A DNA stretch of 64,000 nt from Actinomadura rupiterrae (GCF_024172125.1 NZ_JAMZEA010000008.1:186001-250000); one strand, 5' to 3'; positions 24,519 through 33,409 are shown, numbered from the stretch's first letter. A program made the numbers and translations. The notes: generated by a model from the letters alone, not told the origin.

Positions 24519-26834
24519 GTGCATGATGCGAACGAGGGTCGGGGGAACGCCTTCTCCACGCTGGTCAGGCTGCTCGCCGCGGCGGTCGCCGCCGGCGTGC
24601 TCGTCGCGCTGATCGTCCTGCCGGGCGTCGGCTCGACCGGCATGACCGCGCGGGACGCGGCGGAGAACTTCGAGAGCATGGACAGCAGGCTCGACGCCAC
24701 GCCCCCGTCCGAGAAGACGGTGGTCTACGACGCGAGCGGCACCCAGGTCGCCACGTTCTTCGACCGGTACCGCGAGTCGGTCCGCCTCGACCAGGTCGCG
24801 CCCATCATGCGCAACGCGATCGTCGACATCGAGGACTACCGCTTCTACCACCACGGCGCGCTCGACCTGAAGGGCACCATCCGCGCCCTGGCGTCGAACG
24901 TGGAGTCCGAGGGCACGCAGGGCGGTTCGACCCTCACGCAGCAGTACGTCAAGAACATCCTGGTCGACCGCGCGCGCAACCAGAAGGAGTACCAGGAGGC
25001 GACCGCGCCGACGGCGGGCCGCAAGCTGCGCGAGCTGCGCTACGCGCTCGACATCGAGCGCCGCATGTCCAAGGACAAGATCCTTGAGGGCTACCTCAAC
25101 ATCGCCTACTTCGGCGCGGGCGCGTACGGCATCCAGGCCGCCGCCAAGCGGTACTTCAGCAAGCCCGCGTCCGCCCTCACGCTGGAGCAGGCGGCGCTGC
25201 TCGCGGGCATCACGCAGAACCCGAACTCCTACGACCCGATCCGCTTCCCGGACGCCGCGAAGAAGCGCCGCGACATCGTGCTGCGCCGCATGCAGCAGCT
25301 CAACCACATCACCAAGGCGCAGGCCGACGCCGCGATCGCCAAGCCGATCACGCTCGACCGCACCGACCCGGCCGGCGGCTGCGAGACCAGCAAGGCGCCG
25401 TTCTTCTGCGAGTACGTGAAGTACGAGATGCTCAACGTGCTCTCGGACGGGAAGTACTGGTCCCTCCCCGGCAAGCAGCAGGTCGAGTTCGTCAACAAGC
25501 TGAACCGCGGCGGCTACACCATCCGCACCACGCTCGACATGGACGCCCAGCGCTCGGTCGACAGCGCGCTGCGCAACGCGGTCACACCGTCCGGCAACAA
25601 GGTCGCGGCCGAGGCGATGGTGCAGCCCGGCACGGGCAAGATCCTCGCCATCGGGCAGAGCAAGCGGTTCGGCGACGTCAAGGGCCGCACCACGCTGAAC
25701 CTGGCCGCCGACACCGCGCACGGCGGCGGCGCGGGCGTCTCCGCGGGCTCGACCTTCAAGACCTTCACCCTCGCCGAGGCGCTCGACCAGGGCATCCCCG
25801 TCAACACCACGATCGACTCGCCGCAGACCACCTCGATCACCTATCCGATGTGCAAGGCCGGCAAGCTCAGCGGCGGCGGTCTCTGGACCCCCATCAGCAA
25901 CGCCGGCGACTCCGAGGCGGGCAAGTTCAACCTCAAGAACGGCACCTGGCACTCGGTGAACACCTTCTACGCCGAGTTGGAGAAGCGGGTCGGCGTGTGC
26001 AACGCCGTCCGGATGGCCGAGAAGTTCGGCATGAAGAAGGCCACCGGCGCCCCGCTCGACCCGTACCCTTCGCAGGTCCTCGGCACCAACGACATCGACA
26101 TGGTGCACCTGGCCGCGGCCTACGCCGGGTTCGCCGCCCGCGGCAAGTACTGCGCGCCGGTCGCGATCACCCAGATCGTCGACCCGCAGGGCAAGCAGCT
26201 GAAGCTCCCCGGCCAGGACTGCCACCAGGCCGTGGACGCGAGCGTCGCCGACGAGGTCAACTCGATCCTCACCGGCGTCCTCACCAAGGGCACCGCGAAG
26301 AACATCGGCAGCATCGGACGTCCCGCCGCCGGCAAGACCGGCACCTGCGAGGAGTTCACCTGCGCGGTGTTCGCCGGCCACACCCCGAACCTCGCGTCCG
26401 CCGTCGCCTACTGGGACTTCCGCGGCCCCTGGAACCACAAGGTCTACGGCGTCTACGGCGCCGACATCCCGGCCCCGATCTGGGCGGCGTCCATGCGCGG
26501 CACCCTGTCCGGCAAGCCCGCCCCCGGCTTCACCTCGCCCAGCAAGAACTTCGGCGACACCACCAAGGTCCCGGAAGTGAAGGGCCAGTCGGTCGGCGCC
26601 GCCACCGCCACGCTGAAATCCGCCGGTTTCGACGTGAAGGTCTCCCCGCAACCGGTGAACTCCGACCAGCCGAAGGGCACGGTCGCGTCCACCTCACCGG
26701 GCGCGGGCTCGGACGCCGACACCAACACCGTCGTGATCATCTACCTCAGCAACGGCGCCCAGAAGAACCCGCAGCCCGGCGGCCCGCCCCCCACCCAGAA
26801 CGGCGGCGGCGACGGCTGGCCCTGGCCCTTCTGA
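24519..26834 (+). CDS. ponA2: Bifunctional class A penicillin-binding protein PonA2
   Basis: 771 residues. Short cytoplasmic N-terminus, one transmembrane helix (about 14-38), glycosyltransferase-51 domain with the catalytic Glu near 105 in DIEDYRFYHHG and GGSTLTQQYVKN, and a transpeptidase domain with SxxK (STFK, near 411), a middle motif region and KTG in AGKTGTCEEF (near 606). One PASTA domain follows (about 687-750, VPEVKGQSVGAATATLKSAGF) and a Pro/Gly tail. It polymerises and crosslinks peptidoglycan outside the membrane. Domain order and place equal Rv3682. The GTG start has no ribosome binding site, matching a leaderless mRNA. Confidence 0.96.
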   Translation: MHDANEGRGNAFSTLVRLLAAAVAAGVLVALIVLPGVGSTGMTARDAAENFESMDSRLDATPPSEKTVVYDASGTQVATFFDRYRESVRLDQVAPIMRNAIVDIEDYRFYHHGALDLKGTIRALASNVESEGTQGGSTLTQQYVKNILVDRARNQKEYQEATAPTAGRKLRELRYALDIERRMSKDKILEGYLNIAYFGAGAYGIQAAAKRYFSKPASALTLEQAALLAGITQNPNSYDPIRFPDAAKKRRDIVLRRMQQLNHITKAQADAAIAKPITLDRTDPAGGCETSKAPFFCEYVKYEMLNVLSDGKYWSLPGKQQVEFVNKLNRGGYTIRTTLDMDAQRSVDSALRNAVTPSGNKVAAEAMVQPGTGKILAIGQSKRFGDVKGRTTLNLAADTAHGGGAGVSAGSTFKTFTLAEALDQGIPVNTTIDSPQTTSITYPMCKAGKLSGGGLWTPISNAGDSEAGKFNLKNGTWHSVNTFYAELEKRVGVCNAVRMAEKFGMKKATGAPLDPYPSQVLGTNDIDMVHLAAAYAGFAARGKYCAPVAITQIVDPQGKQLKLPGQDCHQAVDASVADEVNSILTGVLTKGTAKNIGSIGRPAAGKTGTCEEFTCAVFAGHTPNLASAVAYWDFRGPWNHKVYGVYGADIPAPIWAASMRGTLSGKPAPGFTSPSKNFGDTTKVPEVKGQSVGAATATLKSAGFDVKVSPQPVNSDQPKGTVASTSPGAGSDADTNTVVIIYLSNGAQKNPQPGGPPPTQNGGGDGWPWPF

Positions 26835-26922
26835 CCGCCCTCTGCACCCCGAGCCCGCTTCCGGACGCAGCGAGCCCTCAGACGCCAGGAGGCCCCGGAC
26901 GTTAGAGGCCCGGCACGCCAAG

Positions 26923-26957
26923 GAGGCCCCGGCGGTGCTTGCGCCCGCCGGGGCCTC
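26923..26957. terminator. Bidirectional terminator between ponA2 and the YqeY gene
   Basis: A perfect 13-bp stem GAGGCCCCGGCGG/CCGCCGGGGCCTC with a nine-base loop lies between the two convergent stop codons. Confidence 0.85.
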
Positions 26958-26975
26958 GACGTTTCCGTTCGCCCT

Positions 26976-27434
26976 TCAGGACGAGGTCAGCTGGCGCTTC
27001 ACCTCGGCGGCGACGCGGCCGCCCTCGGCGCGTCCGGCGACCTTCGGGTTCACGGCCTTCATGACCTGTCCCATCGCGCGCGGGCCGTCCGCGCCGGTCT
27101 CGGCGATCGCGTCGGCGACCAGCGCGGTCAGCTCGACGTCGCCCAGCTGCGCGGGCAGGTAGCCGTCCAGCACCTCGCCCTCGTCCCGCTCGGCCTGCGC
27201 CTGCTCGGCGCGGCCCGCGTCCGCGAACGCCTGCGCGGCCTCGCGCCGCTTCTTGGCCTCCCGGGTCAGCACCTTGACCACGTCGTCGTCGGACAGCTCG
27301 CGGGCCTGCTTCCCGGCGACCTCCTCGTTCTTGACCGCCGTCAGCGCCATCCGCAGGGTGCGGGTGCGCACCTCGTCGCGGGCCTTCATGGCGACCGACA
27401 GGTCGGCCTCCAGCTTCTCCTTCAGGGTACTCAT
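26976..27434 (-). CDS. GatB/YqeY domain protein
   Basis: 152 residues matching the YqeY family (the C-terminal tRNA-binding-like domain of GatB standing alone): STLKEKLEADLSVAMKARDEVRTRTLRMALTAVKNEEV, REAKKRREAAQAFADAGR and a C-terminal GQVMKAVNPKVAGRAEGGRVAAEVKRQL. It may influence tRNA-dependent amidation or act as a general helical RNA-binding domain; not proven. Start ATG at 27434. It is divergent from the phosphoesterase with ~100 bp between. Confidence 0.92.
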   Translation of the reverse strand: MSTLKEKLEADLSVAMKARDEVRTRTLRMALTAVKNEEVAGKQARELSDDDVVKVLTREAKKRREAAQAFADAGRAEQAQAERDEGEVLDGYLPAQLGDVELTALVADAIAETGADGPRAMGQVMKAVNPKVAGRAEGGRVAAEVKRQLTSS

Positions 27435-27535
27435 GGTCACATGATGCCCGCTGCGCACCGGCAGGCTCACCAGGATTACCGCGCGGCCCGGGACTCTGGA
27501 ACCATTGGAGCAGGACATCCGGAGGGAAGAGAACC

Positions 27536-28453
27536 GTGCGAAAGCTCTACAGCGCGCCCCTGGCCCTGGCGGGCGCGGGCGCCGCGACGTTCGGCTACGC
27601 CTCGCTCGTGGAGCGCAACTGGTTCCGCCTGCGCCGGTTCGACGTGCCGGTGCTCGCCCCGGGCCGTCCGTCCGTCCGGATCCTGCACGTCTCGGACGCG
27701 CACCTCACCCCGGGCCGCCGCCGGCTGATCGACTGGGTCCGCTCCCTGGACGCCCTGGAGCCCGACCTCGTCGTCAACACCGGCGACTCGCTCGGCCACC
27801 GCGACGCCGTGGGCCCCTTCCTGGACGCGCTGGGCCCCCTCCTCGACCGTCCCGGCGTCTTCGTCTACGGCTCCAACGACCTGTACTCACCGACGTTCAA
27901 GAACCCGCTCCGCTACATCTGGCGGACGAGCAAGTCCGACTATGCCAGGCGCCGCCGCGAACCGGACCTCCCGTACCGCGAGCTGGCGTCCTCGCTGCGC
28001 GCCGCGGGCTGGCTCGACCTGAACAACCGGATCGGCCGCCTCAAGATCGGCAGCCTGGACGTCGAGTTCGGCGGCATCGACGACTCGCACATCAACCGGG
28101 ACCGCTACGACAAGATCGCCGGCCCGGTCGACCCGCAGGCCGACGTCCACCTCGGCATCACGCACTCCCCCGAGCCCCGCAACCTGGACCGCTTCGTCGC
28201 CGATGGCTACGACCTCATGCTCGCCGGCCACACCCACGGCGGCCAGGTCTGCGTCCCCTTCTACGGCGCCCTCGCCACCAACTGCGGCATCGACCGCCCC
28301 CGCGTGAAGGGCCTGCACGAGTACAACGGCGCCTGGCTGCACGTCTCCGCGGGCCTCGGCACCTCCCCGACGGCCCCGATGCGCTTCTGCTGCCCCCCGG
28401 AGGCCAGCCTCCTCACCCTCGTCCCCCGCGAGGGACGGACATCACCGCGATAA
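27536..28453 (+). CDS. Metallophosphoesterase (calcineurin-like)
   Basis: 305 residues. One N-terminal hydrophobic segment (about 6-24) suggests membrane attachment. Metal motifs in order: HVSDAHL, VNTGDSLG, VYGSND and GHTHGGQ, with LGITHSPEP between, giving the full dinuclear centre. It follows ponA2 as Rv3683 does in M. tuberculosis. Related proteins include phosphodiesterases and cell-wall lipid hydrolases; the substrate is open. GTG start with GGAGGGAAG upstream. Fifty bases after its stop the tRNA-Pro region begins. Confidence 0.93.
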   Translation: MRKLYSAPLALAGAGAATFGYASLVERNWFRLRRFDVPVLAPGRPSVRILHVSDAHLTPGRRRLIDWVRSLDALEPDLVVNTGDSLGHRDAVGPFLDALGPLLDRPGVFVYGSNDLYSPTFKNPLRYIWRTSKSDYARRRREPDLPYRELASSLRAAGWLDLNNRIGRLKIGSLDVEFGGIDDSHINRDRYDKIAGPVDPQADVHLGITHSPEPRNLDRFVADGYDLMLAGHTHGGQVCVPFYGALATNCGIDRPRVKGLHEYNGAWLHVSAGLGTSPTAPMRFCCPPEASLLTLVPREGRTSPR

Positions 28454-28533
28454 CCCGTCCACAGCACTCCCCGACATCCGCTAAAGTAGTCAAGGCGCCG
28501 GGAGGAACGTACGACTCCCGGGCAGCCACCAAC

Positions 28534-28607
28534 CGGGGTGTAGCGCAGCTTGGCAGCGCGCTTCGTTCGGGACGAAGAGGTCGTGGGTTCAAATCCCGCC
28601 ACCCCGA
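28534..28607 (+). tRNA. tRNA-Pro (anticodon CGG)
   Basis: The full cloverleaf can be drawn. The 7-bp acceptor stem is CGGGGTG/CACCCCG with discriminator A, the anticodon stem is CTTCG/CGAAG around TTCGGGA (anticodon CGG, codon CCG), and the T arm has GGTTCAAATCC. CCA is not encoded. The 3' part from the anticodon stem onward is the attachment site of the element that follows; because the repeat restores it exactly, the gene remains intact. Confidence 0.95.
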
Positions 28608-28608
28608 C
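28565..28608 (+). other. attL of the AICE
   Basis: The left copy of the 44-bp direct repeat spans the anticodon-loop side to the 3' end of tRNA-Pro plus one base. Identity with the right copy stops exactly after GAC. Confidence 0.93.
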
Positions 28609-28615
28609 GCCATGT

Positions 28616-28656
28616 CAGAGCCCCCTTCCGATCTCGGAAGGGGGCTCTGATTTTTT
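28616..28656 (+). terminator. Element-borne terminator behind tRNA-Pro
   Basis: A 16-bp perfect stem (CAGAGCCCCCTTCCGA and its complement) is followed by A and six T. It is inside the element, eight bases after attL, and would terminate both the tRNA transcript and, read the other way, int-side transcription. Confidence 0.93.
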
Positions 28657-28693
28657 GCGTACAGCAGCGAAGTACAGCAACGCGTCCTAACAG

Positions 28694-29977
28694 CTACAGC
28701 TTGAACGCGTCCCCAAGGCGCTTGAGCGCCTCCACCGTCTTCTCGTCGGTGGCCTGGGTGTAGACCTCCATCGTGACGTCGATCTGGGCATGGCGCAGGA
28801 TGCGCATGGCCACGCGGGGATGGATGTCCAGGGCCGCGAGCAGTGTGGCGCAGGTCGCCCGGGTGTCGTGGACCTTGATCAGGCGAACTCCCGCCTTCCG
28901 GCACCGCTTGACGAACTCCCGGTTGAAGTTCCGGGGGTCAACCGGGGTCCCGTAACGGGTGGTGATCAGGAACTTGGTTTCCGTCCAGGCGTCTCCCGCC
29001 GCTTTCTTCCGCTGTTTCTGCCGTGCCTCATGCACATCCAGGGCAGCCATGCAGATGGCGGGGAGCGGAAGCTTGGCGTCCGATGCCTCGGTCTTGGTCT
29101 CACGGTGGAGGAGTTCACGCCGGACGCGCTGGAGCTGCCACGACACGTCGAGTTCGGCCGCGTCGCGGTCGATTGCGTCCTTCGGGGCGCCCAGGACCTC
29201 CCCCTTGCGCAGGCCGAGGATGAGCACCAGGACGTAGGCCAGGTAGAGCGGATCACCCGAGTCCCGTGCGGATTCGAGGAACTGCCGCGCCTCCTCCACC
29301 GTCCACGGCTTGTTCTTGCGCGAACGCGGCTTGGAGACGCGGACCAGGGCCGCAACGTTCTTCGAGATCAACTCTTCGCGGATGGCGTTCGACAGCGCGC
29401 TACGGAGGACCGTCCAGGCGTCCCGGATCGTCCGCTCAGACGCGAAGCGCTGGCAGCACTTCCCGACCGCGCAGCAACGCCGCTTCTTCTCGTCGCGGCG
29501 GGCGTCCTTCCCCTGAGCGCAGCACTGGCACGTCTTCCGGGTCGCGTTGAGCCAGGTCCGCACGTCCCGCACCGTGAGCTTGTCGAGCCGCTTCTTGCCC
29601 AGGCCAGGGACGATGTAGAGACGGACGAGGGTCTCGTACGTCGAGCAGGTCAGGGGCGCGAAGTCCGGCGGGACCACGACCTCTTCCAGCCAGTACGAGA
29701 GGTAGTCGACCAACGTCGGAACCTTGGTCGCCACAGGGCCCTTGCTCGCTTCGGCATGGAGCTTCAGCCACTTCTCGTGAGTCTCGGCCCGATCCTTCCC
29801 GTAGACCCATCGGCGCTTACGGTCGCCGGCCGGAGTCGTGACCCACACGTAAGCGGCGTAGGTGCCGTTCCTGTACGGGAAGATCGACCCTTCACCATTG
29901 GCGCGGCCACGCCCCCGGCTCTTGCGCCCCTTCCGGCCCTCCGGCTCCTCTGGCGTAGCAATCGCGGTTCTAGGCAT
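28694..29977 (-). CDS. int: AICE site-specific tyrosine integrase
   Basis: 427 residues. N-terminal arm-type domain (SIFPYRNGTYAAYVWVTTP), SAM-like core-binding domain with a Cys-rich insertion (CQCCAQGKDARRDEKKRRCC and KCCQRF) seen in actinobacterial AICE integrases, and a catalytic domain with Arg in LGLRKGE (about 255), His370/Arg373 in HDTRAT, His396 in LRHAQ and Tyr406 in EVYTQAT. It catalyses recombination between attP and the tRNA-Pro attB and, with Xis, excision. The start overlaps the xis stop (TGATG). It is adjacent to attL as expected. Confidence 0.95.
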   Translation of the reverse strand: MPRTAIATPEEPEGRKGRKSRGRGRANGEGSIFPYRNGTYAAYVWVTTPAGDRKRRWVYGKDRAETHEKWLKLHAEASKGPVATKVPTLVDYLSYWLEEVVVPPDFAPLTCSTYETLVRLYIVPGLGKKRLDKLTVRDVRTWLNATRKTCQCCAQGKDARRDEKKRRCCAVGKCCQRFASERTIRDAWTVLRSALSNAIREELISKNVAALVRVSKPRSRKNKPWTVEEARQFLESARDSGDPLYLAYVLVLILGLRKGEVLGAPKDAIDRDAAELDVSWQLQRVRRELLHRETKTEASDAKLPLPAICMAALDVHEARQKQRKKAAGDAWTETKFLITTRYGTPVDPRNFNREFVKRCRKAGVRLIKVHDTRATCATLLAALDIHPRVAMRILRHAQIDVTMEVYTQATDEKTVEALKRLGDAFKL

Positions 29978-30174
29978 CAGGCAGCCTCCTCCATGAGGTG
30001 TTCCACGTAGTCGGCAAGGGCTTCCACGGGGACCAGACGACGACGGCCGATCTTGACCGTCCGGAGCTCGTTGGAGCGGATGAGGTTGTAGAGGGTCCAG
30101 CGGCTCACGCGGAGCTGTTCGGCAGCCTCGTTGACGTCGAAGACGAGGCTGTCCATGAAGTTGGGCCTGTCCAT
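29977..30174 (-). CDS. xis: AICE excisionase (helix-turn-helix Xis)
   Basis: 65 residues, a MerR-like winged HTH: LVFDVNEAAEQLRVSRWTLYNLIRSNELRTVKIGRRRLVPVEALADYVEHL. This is the excisionase-type DNA-binding domain found between rep and int in pSAM2-like elements. It should bend attL/attR DNA to steer the integrase towards excision. One-base overlap with int, seven bases after the rep stop. Confidence 0.93.
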   Translation of the reverse strand: MDRPNFMDSLVFDVNEAAEQLRVSRWTLYNLIRSNELRTVKIGRRRLVPVEALADYVEHLMEEAA

Positions 30175-30181
30175 ATGGCTC

Positions 30182-31570
30182 CTATTCAGCAGATGGGGAG
30201 TTCGGGGGAATGAGGACGTCTCGTCCGGTCAGGGCAGCGGTGACGAGCGCCTCGCCGCGCGTGAGGCCCTGGTGGGCGAAGCGCCATTCGGCGAGGACGG
30301 TGATCTCGGCGGCCTGCTCGTCTGGCGGTTGCCAGCCGGGGCGCTGCTGGCGGACGAAGTCGATGCGCGCCTGTCGGAGCGCGCCGAGGGTGGTGGAGTA
30401 GCGGCGGCTCTTGGTCGAGAAGTGGCCCCGGAAGCCGAGCATGTGAGCCCACTGGACGAGGCGGAGGTCCGCGAACTCCTCCAGGTCGCCGAGCCGGAGA
30501 CACTCGGCGATGAGTCGCCGGGCGTGCGGTGTGATGGGCAGCGCGGCCAGGTCCTCGTTCTCGTGAACGCGACGGTCGAGGGTGCCGACGCACTCGGCGG
30601 CCTTGGTCGCGTACTTGGCGATGTAGCCCGCCACGGCCTGTTCGGTCAGCGCTCCGGATGCGGTGATGGCCTTGACGTCAACCTGCGTCCCCCAGGTGAG
30701 AGACCGCGCGGGAACCTCCGGGCTCTCGGGGGTCGTCACCGAGACAGCGGAGGCGGCATGGCGAACGGCGTCCTCCAGGAGGGTGAACGTCGCCCAGGAG
30801 GGCGGCGAGGAGTGCGGCCCGTCCGGTCCGTCGAGGCGGATGACGGCGTGGAAGTGGACGACGCCCCGACGCTGGTACTCCGCGACCTTGGCGAACGAGA
30901 TCACCGCCGACTCGCGAAACTCCTTCAGCGTCAGGCCCGCAGCCCTGACCACGTATCGGCGGAGCGCAAGCGTGTAGCGTCGCCAGAGCTCCGGCGCAAG
31001 CGCGTTGAAGAGCACCGAGCCGGAGTAGTCGTAGCAGTCCGGGCACAGTGGTGCGCCGAGGCGGGAGTCATCTGCCGAGTGCTTGGCGGTGCACGACATC
31101 CGGACGCCATGCGGGCAGGTCACGGCGTCGCGGCGTGGGTGACAGCGTTCAGCGCGCCCGCCGGAGCGCCCCCGGTGCGCATGCACGGGACCGAACGAAG
31201 GCGCGGTAAGGGTCACGAACGCGGCCGGGTGCTTCGTCACTGTCTCGGGGACGCCCTTGCCACCAGTCAGGCCCGCGCGGATGAGTTGGTATGTGTCCGC
31301 GCGGTAGACCTCAGCGCATGCCGGGCAGCGCGTAGCACGACGCGTCTTGCAGGCAACTGGGAGTGCGCCGTCCGGCTCACTGTCGGTCGTGTAGTGGTGG
31401 AGGCTCTCCCCCGTCACCTTGTGGACGTGGTCCACATTGCCGTGCAGAAAGATCGGTTGAGAGCACCCGCCCGTGGAGCGGGCGCGAGCGGCCCAGCGGT
31501 CGAAGTCTGAGCGGTCGAGAATCTTGGCTATCAGCCGGGCGTCATCCGGCGTGATGACGGGATGAGGCAC
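30182..31570 (-). CDS. repSA: RepSA-like replication initiator
   Basis: 462 residues. Begins with conserved Cys pairs (RCPACAEVYRADTYQLIRAGL, CPHG, CPDCYDY), followed by an HUH-type segment RRGVVHFHAVIRLDG (His-x-His metal site) and YIAKYATKAAE with candidate catalytic tyrosines, then GHFSTKSRRYSTT. These are features of the RepSA family of AICE initiators, which drive rolling-circle replication of the excised circle. GTG start at 31570. Operon rep-xis-int, as in pSAM2. Confidence 0.92.
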   Translation of the reverse strand: MPHPVITPDDARLIAKILDRSDFDRWAARARSTGGCSQPIFLHGNVDHVHKVTGESLHHYTTDSEPDGALPVACKTRRATRCPACAEVYRADTYQLIRAGLTGGKGVPETVTKHPAAFVTLTAPSFGPVHAHRGRSGGRAERCHPRRDAVTCPHGVRMSCTAKHSADDSRLGAPLCPDCYDYSGSVLFNALAPELWRRYTLALRRYVVRAAGLTLKEFRESAVISFAKVAEYQRRGVVHFHAVIRLDGPDGPHSSPPSWATFTLLEDAVRHAASAVSVTTPESPEVPARSLTWGTQVDVKAITASGALTEQAVAGYIAKYATKAAECVGTLDRRVHENEDLAALPITPHARRLIAECLRLGDLEEFADLRLVQWAHMLGFRGHFSTKSRRYSTTLGALRQARIDFVRQQRPGWQPPDEQAAEITVLAEWRFAHQGLTRGEALVTAALTGRDVLIPPNSPSAE

Positions 31571-31614
31571 GATAGGGGCGTCTCCTATCCGAATAACAGG
31601 CGGTTGAGGGGATG

Positions 31615-31667
31615 GCCCCCGACGTGGCGCGTGTGTGCTTGGCGGCTTATGCGGCCACGTCGGGGGC
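31615..31667. promoter_or_regulatory. Inverted repeat upstream of repSA
   Basis: Arms GCCCCCGACGTGGC (31615-31628) and its exact complement (31654-31667) enclose 25 bases. It lies between the zinc-ribbon gene and repSA. It could be an attenuator or terminator between the transfer and replication genes, or a replication origin for the neighbouring initiator. Confidence 0.5.
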
Positions 31668-31675
31668 GATGGAGA

Positions 31676-31966
31676 TCAGGAGCAGTGCCCGAGTCCTTCG
31701 CAGTGCGGGCAGGCGCCTCCGTAGGCGTCCAGGCCCGTCCCGCCGCAGTTGCAGCACTGCCACCACTCGACGGGCGGGACCAGCGGGCGGGGGAAGGCGA
31801 TCGCCTGTCCCGTGACGGCGTCCTGGGCAGTCACTTCGTCGGCTCCGCAGGCCGAACAACGCGGACCGGTCCGCATGCCGAGTAGGACCGTCCAGGAGAC
31901 GGGGGCGGTGGTGGAGCAGGAGCGGCACCGCAACCGCCAACCTTCTGCAACCTTCTCGGCAGTCAT
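31676..31966 (-). CDS. AICE zinc-ribbon protein (96 aa)
   Basis: 96 residues with four CxxC pairs: RCRSC, CSAC, CCNCGGTG and CPHCEGLG. The last two carry the CxxCxGxG pattern of DnaJ zinc modules. It probably binds two zinc ions. Such short ribbons are frequent in AICEs and have no assigned function. Start overlaps the previous stop (TGATG). Confidence 0.75.
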   Translation of the reverse strand: MTAEKVAEGWRLRCRSCSTTAPVSWTVLLGMRTGPRCSACGADEVTAQDAVTGQAIAFPRPLVPPVEWWQCCNCGGTGLDAYGGACPHCEGLGHCS

Positions 31967-32358
31967 CAGGCGGCCCGTCCGGTCTCGCTGGAGTCCGCCG
32001 AAGCGGTGCCCAGGCGGTCGAAGTTGTTGGCGTAGGACATGAGCGCCTGATGAGCGCGCTTGGTGGCGTCCGTGATGTGGACCATGTGGTACTCGACGCG
32101 GCCGAAGCTCTTGGTCGCGGTGTAGTGGCCGCCGTTGGCGGTGTCGTCGTCCGGGGTGACGCCCAGGAGAACCGCGATGCGGTTGACCTCGGCGCGCCGG
32201 GCGCGCTCGCAGTCGTCCCGGTCGGCGAACACCGTCGCCTGCATGAAGCTCGGGGCGGGGACGGCCGGGTTCTCCTCCAGGAAGGTCGCCAGGGCGCGAA
32301 GGCCCATGATGAGCCGGAGGCGGTCGAAGAGCTGGTAGGGGCGAATGAAGTCGTCCAT
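31966..32358 (-). CDS. AICE hypothetical protein (130 aa)
   Basis: I do not recognise the family. 130 residues, MDDFIRPYQLFDRLRLIMGLRALATFL then ATVFADRDDCERARRAEVNRIAVLLG and a polar C-terminus; mixed alpha/beta with no membrane segment. AGGAGATC upstream. It sits in the tight transfer-region operon between a DUF2637 gene and the zinc ribbon. Similar-sized proteins of unknown function occupy this place in Streptomyces elements. Confidence 0.75.
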   Translation of the reverse strand: MDDFIRPYQLFDRLRLIMGLRALATFLEENPAVPAPSFMQATVFADRDDCERARRAEVNRIAVLLGVTPDDDTANGGHYTATKSFGRVEYHMVHITDATKRAHQALMSYANNFDRLGTASADSSETGRAA

Positions 32359-32375
32359 GGTGATCTCCTTCGGTG

Positions 32376-33110
32376 TCAGGCGGTGGCCAGGTGGCCGAGC
32401 AGGTCACGGGCGAGTTGGTCGGAGACGCCGAGCCGTGCGCGGAGCGCGTCGGCGGTGATGGGCTGTCCGTGCCGGGTTCGGTGTTCGTCGGCGACACGGC
32501 GGGCGAAGGCGACCAAGGGCGCGGCAGGGGCGGGTTTGGCGGGTACCGGTGAGCGATGTGCAGGAGCCGCTATCGGGGCGGTCTGGCGCTCGTCCTCGTC
32601 GTGATTGACGGACGCTGCTTCCGGCCGAGGGACGTCGCGAACCGGCAGAGTCGGGGACGGCTCCGCGTCCGCGTTGCCGAACGAGGGAGGCACTGCCGGA
32701 ACCGATGCGTCGCGAGCCGCGCCAGCACGACCACCGGCGGCCCGACGTTCGAGCATCGACACGGCGACCAGGAAGGCCCCCGCAGGAGTGGCCGCCGTGA
32801 GCCAGCCCCAGATGCTCGGGTCAGCCTGAGCGAGGTTCGCGGCCAGAGAGAGCACAACGCCTCCAGCGAGGACGAGCGTCGGCCAGGTGAGCCGCCCGGT
32901 TGCCCTGTCTGTGCGCTTGTCCCGGTGTCTCTCGCGGGCCGCCATAACGCACGTCAGATCGATGCAGACCGCGACGGCCCAGGCCATCCAGCCGCCTTGC
33001 CCGTGCTGGCGAGCCGTGTCCCGGATGTGGGTGAACGAGCCCGCCGCAGCGATCCCGGCGAGGATCAGCACCGGCCCGGAGTCGGCCACGGCCCCGGCGA
33101 GACGCCGCAT
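32376..33110 (-). CDS. DUF2637 membrane protein of the AICE transfer region
   Basis: 244 residues. Four hydrophobic segments in the first ~130 residues (GPVLILAGIAAAGSF; GWMAWAVAVCIDLTCVMAA; WPTLVLAGGVVLSLAANLAQ; WGWLTAATPAGAFLVAVSML), a Pro/Ala-rich linker and a C-terminal HTH-like VSDQLARDLLGHLATA. This is the DUF2637 layout, common next to FtsK/Tra genes on actinobacterial plasmids and thought to serve plasmid spread between hyphal compartments (Spd). The start overlaps the previous stop by one base. Confidence 0.82.
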   Translation of the reverse strand: MRRLAGAVADSGPVLILAGIAAAGSFTHIRDTARQHGQGGWMAWAVAVCIDLTCVMAARERHRDKRTDRATGRLTWPTLVLAGGVVLSLAANLAQADPSIWGWLTAATPAGAFLVAVSMLERRAAGGRAGAARDASVPAVPPSFGNADAEPSPTLPVRDVPRPEAASVNHDEDERQTAPIAAPAHRSPVPAKPAPAAPLVAFARRVADEHRTRHGQPITADALRARLGVSDQLARDLLGHLATA

Positions 33111-33334
33111 CAGGCGGCCCGCCGGAGGTCGGTCTCGGCGAGGAGCGCGATCATCTCGGGGTCGCAGTGGTGGCGGTCGGCCCATGCCTCCACCTCGCCG
33201 AGGCGAGAGGACCGGAAGTGCGCGGCGCAGGCACCGCATCGGGCGAGGTGCAGGCCGGGGGCCGCGTCCCACTCGATCGTCACCAGGGTGACGGGGACGA
33301 GGCACGGCACGGGGTACAGGTGGCGAGCGGGCAT
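33110..33334 (-). CDS. AICE small hypothetical protein (74 aa)
   Basis: 74 residues, MPARHLYPVPCLVPVTLVTIEWDAAPGLHLARCGACAAHF in its first half with a CxxC, then a helical acidic end. Strong GGAGG eight bases before the ATG. One-base overlap with the DUF2637 gene. Unknown function; likely accessory to transfer. Confidence 0.7.
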   Translation of the reverse strand: MPARHLYPVPCLVPVTLVTIEWDAAPGLHLARCGACAAHFRSSRLGEVEAWADRHHCDPEMIALLAETDLRRAA

Positions 33335-33409
33335 CGGAGCCTCCTTCAGGCATGGGTCGGGTAGGGACTCGGCGCGAAGGGGCTCACGCCAGCCGTTGGG
33401 GTGGGTGGA

